Assembly: GCA_903835385.1 (NCBI GenBank)
Contig: CAILMQ010000054.1
Location: 1-40,897 of the forward strand
Direction of reading: 5' to 3'
Source: an uncultured Microcaldota archaeon
GTDB lineage: Archaea; Micrarchaeota; Micrarchaeia; Anstonellales; Bilamarchaeaceae
DNA: 40,897 nucleotides
Below the pieces are notes generated by a model. The model saw only the letters and a program-made list of their open reading frames with translations. It was not told the DNA's origin and made no database searches. Both the position numbers and the translations under genes were made by a program. This document shows positions 37,886-40,897 of this stretch, piece by piece. Within the stretch, counting starts at the first letter, position 1, and each line of letters starts with the position of its first letter.

Positions 37886-38314
37886 ATGGAAGATAACAGT
37901 GTTAACATATATAAGCTTAACACCGAACGCAGCCCGTTGCGCACAGAAATCAGGAACGACCTCGAGCAAAACATGCAGAAATTCAGCGACCCGGTCATCC
38001 TCGGAGAGCTTATTTTCAAGCTCCTTGAGGAAAGGGAGAACACGAACCGGATACTCAAGAACATACTCGCAAAGCTCGAGAACATCCAAAGCGGAACTGC
38101 CGCAGCGCCCGGAGGCGAGCCCCTCCTGCCCGAAGTGGACGAAAAAATCATGGAATTCGTCCGGGAGAGGGGGAAGATAAGCGCCGAGGACGTGCGGCAG
38201 CATTTCAGCTACAAGGGAAAGAACGCCGCGTGCGCAAGGCTGAACCGGTTATACGAGCTGAACCTGCTCGGCAAAAAGCAGGTCGGAAAGAAGGTCTTCT
38301 TCTTCCCGATGTGA
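37886..38314 (+). CDS. Winged-helix regulator with coiled-coil N-terminus
   Basis: The 142-aa protein has a helical N-terminus (PVILGELIFKLLEERENTNR, ILAKLENIQ) and a C-terminal winged helix (KIMEFVRERGKISAEDVRQH, then CARLNRLYELNLLGKKQVGK). GGGGTGA lies before ATG 37886. It may bind the adjacent double palindrome. The two structured RNAs follow directly, so they could be in its 3' UTR or separate. Confidence 0.72.
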   Translation: MEDNSVNIYKLNTERSPLRTEIRNDLEQNMQKFSDPVILGELIFKLLEERENTNRILKNILAKLENIQSGTAAAPGGEPLLPEVDEKIMEFVRERGKISAEDVRQHFSYKGKNAACARLNRLYELNLLGKKQVGKKVFFFPM

Positions 38315-38325
38315 TTCGTGCGTAA

Positions 38326-38439
38326 ATTGCACTAGTCTCGAAAAATAGGCAAGGCAAAGAACGGGCCGACTCCCGCCTCTCTGTTTATCAGGCCCGTTCT
38401 ACCTTGTTATCCTCCCACTCGAAAGGAGACTGGTGCAAT
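38326..38439 (+). ncRNA. Structured small RNA element, unit A
   Basis: An outer stem (38326-38339 with 38426-38439) has 14 pairs with one G-U. Inside, GGCAAGG (38348-38354) pairs with CCTTGTT (38402-38408), and AGAACGGGCC (38358-38367) pairs with GGCCCGTTCT (38391-38400). The 23-nt loop contains CTCCCGCCTCTCT. All non-Watson-Crick pairs are G-U on the plus strand and would be A-C on the minus strand, so the RNA is plus-sense. No coding potential. Confidence 0.7.
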
Positions 38440-38459
38440 CACACTAATCGACAAGATAT

Positions 38460-38528
38460 GGCAAGGCACGGACGGGCCCGCTCCCGCCTCTCTCATTATA
38501 GGGTCCGTTCCACCTTGTTATCCTCCCA
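38460..38528 (+). ncRNA. Structured small RNA element, unit B
   Basis: A homologue of unit A, 112 bp downstream. GGCAAGG (38460-38466) pairs with CCTTGTT (38513-38519), and GGACGGGCCC (38470-38479) pairs with GGGTCCGTTC (38501-38510). The loop repeats CTCCCGCCTCTCT exactly, and the 3' flank repeats ACCTTGTTATCCTCCCA exactly. Stem differences from unit A keep pairing through G-U. The outer 14-bp stem of unit A is not clearly present here. Confidence 0.7.
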
Positions 38529-38532
38529 TAAA

Positions 38533-38573
38533 AGAATCCTCTGACCAGGGGATTCTTAATTTTCTTTTTTAAT
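38533..38573 (+). terminator. Terminator after the tandem RNAs
   Basis: AGAATCC (38533-38539) pairs with GGATTCT (38550-38556), followed by a T-rich tail (TTTTCTTTTTT). It fits the 3' end of a plus-strand transcript carrying both units. Confidence 0.6.
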
Positions 38574-38590
38574 TCGCCTTAGTGGAAACG

Positions 38591-39961
38591 CTATGCGATT
38601 TCCCTGCCCGGCGCCGTGCGCCTGGAAGCGGAATCCGACGCGCCCGCCCTCCACGCGCTCCCGTATTTCTCCTGCATCTTCTCCTCTATGGAGCGCGCGT
38701 TTTCAATCGCAGCGAGCACGTTTTCCTTTGTGATTGATTGGTTCTTACTTACTGCAGCCAGGTCTCCGGCGAGCTTCACCACTCCACTTATCGCGCGCAA
38801 ACGCAGCGTGAGCGAGTCCGCCTCGCCATCGATTTCCTTTGCCATCTTTTTCGCATGCAGTGCGATTGAATCCACCGCGTCACGGCCCGCATGGGGAATC
38901 CTTTTGTCCCTTGTGATTTCCTGGGCCACGAACTGCGCGAGTTTCGCGCGGTTTATTTCATTGTCCGGCATTGACGAGTTCATCAGCACTTCGTAGCCGT
39001 CTCCGCTGATTCTGGAGCGCAATGCGGGAAGCACGGGCTGGAGGTCGTTGACGTTTATGGCGCCCACAAGTATGAAATCGCATGGAACCGCGTCCACGCG
39101 GACCGCCGCGCCTGACGATGTCGCGTTCCTGCCGCTTATTGGGAATGATTTATCCTGCATCGCGGTGAGCAGATGGCGCTGGAGATTGCCTAAAGTTGAC
39201 AATTCGTCTATGAAAAGCACGCCCTCATGCGCCTCATGCACAGCGCCTGGAATCACGCGCATGAACGGAGGGGTTCCCAGGTCCTTGTGTCCGCCGTACG
39301 GGTCGTGCGACACGTCGCCAAGGAGTTCGGTCTCGCTCGCACCGCTTGCCTGGACAAAAGGATTGCGCTTGAGCGGAAGCAGCACCTTTCTCCTGCTTTT
39401 CTTTCTCTGTTCTTCTTCCTTTTTCATTTCTTCTTCCGTGAGCATGATGACTTTGCCGCGAGCATCAACGGAATAAAAGACGCTCACGCCCTTTTGCACG
39501 GTCGCGAGACGCGCTCCGGGCGCCTCATAGGGCGGATATGCGCCGCATATTAAGCATGGAGTGCCGCGCTCGTCCAGAAGCATGCCGCATCTCCTGCAGC
39601 GTATGCCGAGGCGCTCTGCCAGGAATACCGGGACATCCTTTGAAGCGATTTCCTTCCCGACCCTCTCTGCGCCGGAATCCTTCGCGATCCTCGCCTCGTC
39701 CCGTATCTCGACGACCGGGCGCTCGGGCATTTGGGCGTTATCCAAAACGGAGACCTCCTGTTTAGGTGAGGGAAGAACTGACGCCATTGCGCGGGCGATG
39801 AGGGACTTGCCTGTTCCCGGAGGGCCGACAAGAAGAAGGTGCCGCCTCTGCAGCGCTGCGACGCGGGCGAGGTTCGCGGCATTGTCCTGGCCGATTATTC
39901 GGCTGAAGGGGTCTGTGGGGACCTGTATTTCCGCCGTGGACCCGAACCTGACTCCAGCCAT
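38591..39961 (-). CDS. LonB-like AAA+ ATPase lacking the protease domain
   Basis: The 456-aa protein follows archaeal LonB closely: FGSTAEIQVPTDPFSRIIGQ, Walker A (LLVGPPGTGKSLIARAMA), LLGDVSHDPYGG, Walker B (GVLFIDELSTLG), QDKSFPISGR, NDLQPVLPALRSRI and the sensor-2 region. The insertion that carries two TM helices in LonB is replaced by a CxxC...CxxC zinc ribbon (CRRCGMLLDERGTPCLICG). The sequence ends at the AAA+ lid, without the Ser-Lys protease. It therefore looks like a soluble ATPase or chaperone. ATG 39961 matches the family N-terminus. Confidence 0.82.
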   Translation of the reverse strand: MAGVRFGSTAEIQVPTDPFSRIIGQDNAANLARVAALQRRHLLLVGPPGTGKSLIARAMASVLPSPKQEVSVLDNAQMPERPVVEIRDEARIAKDSGAERVGKEIASKDVPVFLAERLGIRCRRCGMLLDERGTPCLICGAYPPYEAPGARLATVQKGVSVFYSVDARGKVIMLTEEEMKKEEEQRKKSRRKVLLPLKRNPFVQASGASETELLGDVSHDPYGGHKDLGTPPFMRVIPGAVHEAHEGVLFIDELSTLGNLQRHLLTAMQDKSFPISGRNATSSGAAVRVDAVPCDFILVGAINVNDLQPVLPALRSRISGDGYEVLMNSSMPDNEINRAKLAQFVAQEITRDKRIPHAGRDAVDSIALHAKKMAKEIDGEADSLTLRLRAISGVVKLAGDLAAVSKNQSITKENVLAAIENARSIEEKMQEKYGSAWRAGASDSASRRTAPGREIA

Positions 39962-40018
39962 GGAACTGGTTAATGTGAAAATATTTAATAAAAGGAGCGG
40001 GATGCCGGGCTTATCGTG

Positions 40019-40273
40019 TTATTTCCTGCCCATGCCGGCATAGAGCGCATAGAGGACGACGAGGTAACCCACCACCCGCATCACAATCAGCGGGTAGAGC
40101 AATTCCGCGCCGAATCCGAGGCCTGCAGCCAGGTTGGCGATGGCGAATACCACGAACGCGGCCGCCATGTAGAGGTAGAGGTTCCATTTCGTCTTCTTGT
40201 AGCCGATATAACCGAGCGCGATTATCGCGAGGTTCAGCAGGAAGTTGACCATTCCGATTGGATCGATAGCCAT
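40019..40273 (-). CDS. Small membrane protein, about 3 TM
   Basis: This 84-aa protein has hydrophobic segments at about residues 7-24 (MVNFLLNLAIIALGYIGY), 32-55 (YMAAAFVVFAIANLAAGLG) and 58-80. GGTGC precedes ATG 40273. No family assigned. Confidence 0.6.
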   Translation of the reverse strand: MAIDPIGMVNFLLNLAIIALGYIGYKKTKWNLYLYMAAAFVVFAIANLAAGLGFGAELLYPLIVMRVVGYLVVLYALYAGMGRK

Positions 40274-40469
40274 GTGAGCACCGACAGGTATGGGAACGCA
40301 AGGGATAAAAAGGGAACAAAAAAAGGCCAGCCGGCTTCTACGGGCCCGGAAGCGGGCATCAAGCCGCTGGTGCCGTTCACCTGGACCGCATCCACCGGCA
40401 TTCGTGTGAAAATGTTTAAGAAATAAGAGCAAGAAGAATAAGAAAGACAGGGGCAAACAGGTGCCAGGC

Positions 40470-40736
40470 ATGGAAGTGTTTGACCAGAAAGGCAGGAGGA
40501 TATTCAGCGAGCACAAGACCGTGTTCAACCTAGGGGGCAGTTTAACCTGGATAATCTGCATCGGCCTTGCGGTTGCGATAATCCATTACAGTTGCGGGGC
40601 GGGTACGGCCACAGGTTACGTGGGCGACATCTGCAGCCGTGGCCTGGACGTGTGGGACTACCTGGGGCTGATTTGCTGCGCTCCGGTATATTTACTCCTG
40701 ATAATCATATTCAGCGGCGGGCTGAGGATTTGGTAG
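40470..40736 (+). CDS. Small membrane protein, about 2 TM
   Basis: The 88-aa protein has TM segments (LTWIICIGLAVAIIHY and YLGLICCAPVYLLLIIIF) separated by a Cys-containing loop (CGAGTATGYVGDIC). AGGTG lies before ATG 40470; an AT-rich element at about 40409-40420 could be its TATA. Function unknown. Confidence 0.58.
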   Translation: MEVFDQKGRRIFSEHKTVFNLGGSLTWIICIGLAVAIIHYSCGAGTATGYVGDICSRGLDVWDYLGLICCAPVYLLLIIIFSGGLRIW

Positions 40737-40759
40737 GGGGAGCGAAAGAAAAGAACACA

Positions 40760-40829
40760 AGTCAAACATCACACGACTTTCGGAGCCTTGGTCAAGTCTA
40801 AGACGGCGAATGATGAGAAAACAGTAAGA
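40760..40829 (-). repeat. 70-bp dispersed repeat, copy 2 (with 21330-21400)
   Basis: Reverse-complement match to the sequence downstream of 5S rRNA, 59 of 71 identical. The segment TGATGAGAAAACAG (40811-40824) resembles TAATGRGAAAMCAG of the 13950/18835 repeat, so the families may be related. Confidence 0.7.
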
Positions 40830-40832
40830 TGT

Positions 40833-40892
40833 CGCGGTCGACGATTCGACCGCGAGCATGCCCGCCCTATTTTCGCTCAAAGCGAAAATGGG
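40833..40892. repeat. Two perfect hairpins at the window end
   Basis: CGCGGTCGA-CGAT-TCGACCGCG (40833-40854) has a 9-bp stem. At 40866-40892 a 12-position stem with one T-G pair closes loop CAA; its core TTCGCTCAAAGCGAA is the exact complement of the 19132-19154 hairpin core. Confidence 0.6.
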
Positions 40893-40897
40893 ACACC

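Noticed and set aside
38326-38556. CRISPR array
   Set aside because: Only two units, with internal stem structure and no regular spacers; no cas genes in the window.
40760-40829. C/D-box guide RNA (TGATGA present)
   Set aside because: No D box (CTGA) at a suitable distance and no C'/D' pair.

Overview
The window is archaeal. It encodes aIF1, the RNase P protein Rpp29, an archaeal-order L3-L4-L23-L2-S19-L22-S3-L29 cluster, FtsZ-SecE-Spt5, Cbf5, a YidC/EMC3-type insertase, MEMO1-AMMECR1 and an XPF-type nuclease. Promoters look archaeal (A/T-rich TATA boxes about 25-30 bp before short or absent leaders), ribosome binding sites are mostly GGTGA, and two tRNA genes carry introns. Compact genes, many orphan families and a fragmented ribosomal-protein region suggest a DPANN-type archaeon, perhaps Micrarchaeota or Diapherotrites. 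That placement is a low-confidence inference.

Layout. 1-1320: an AT-rich HTH/nucleotidyltransferase pair with its own palindromic promoter, at the 3' edge of the ribosomal cluster. 1320-6978 (minus): ribosomal proteins, aIF1 and Rpp29 behind a structured leader (6979-7152). 7318-10200: orphan proteins. 10255-12634: insertase, CMP kinase, L14e and Cbf5. 12657-17151: ThiI, exported proteins and orphan families. 17237-19210: intron-bearing tRNA-Ser, glyA, tRNA-Gly and hairpin DNA. 19300-21085 (minus): FtsZ, SecE, Spt5. 21166-22995: an orphan 5S rRNA, then nitroreductase, DUF357 and KsgA. 22998-25289: tandem paralogues of an unrecognised family. 25351-31308: AMMECR1/MEMO1, small zinc protein, orphans, methyltransferase, nucleotidyltransferase. 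31350-31667: hairpin array and intron-bearing tRNA-His. 31762-34917: zinc/manganese ABC importer with a divergent NikR-like repressor and a shared operator. 34920-37749 (minus): four-gene nuclease operon. 37886-38573: winged-helix regulator followed by two tandem, structurally conserved small RNAs. 38591-40736: LonB-like AAA+ ATPase without a protease, and small membrane proteins.

The most unusual material is noncoding. (i) Two homologous stem-loop RNAs at 38326-38556 share CU-rich single-stranded segments, and nearly every difference between the arms is G-U compatible on the plus strand only. (ii) Very stable short hairpins, mostly with GAA, AAA or CAA triloops, cluster in intergenic gaps near tRNA genes, some bracketed by short copies of the tRNA terminus. 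(iii) At least two dispersed intergenic repeats occur (about 70 bp at 21330 and 40760; about 55 bp at 13950 and 18835). (iv) tRNA-Ser appears to have a second intron between acceptor stem and D arm. All gene assignments come from reading motifs and context; no database search was run.
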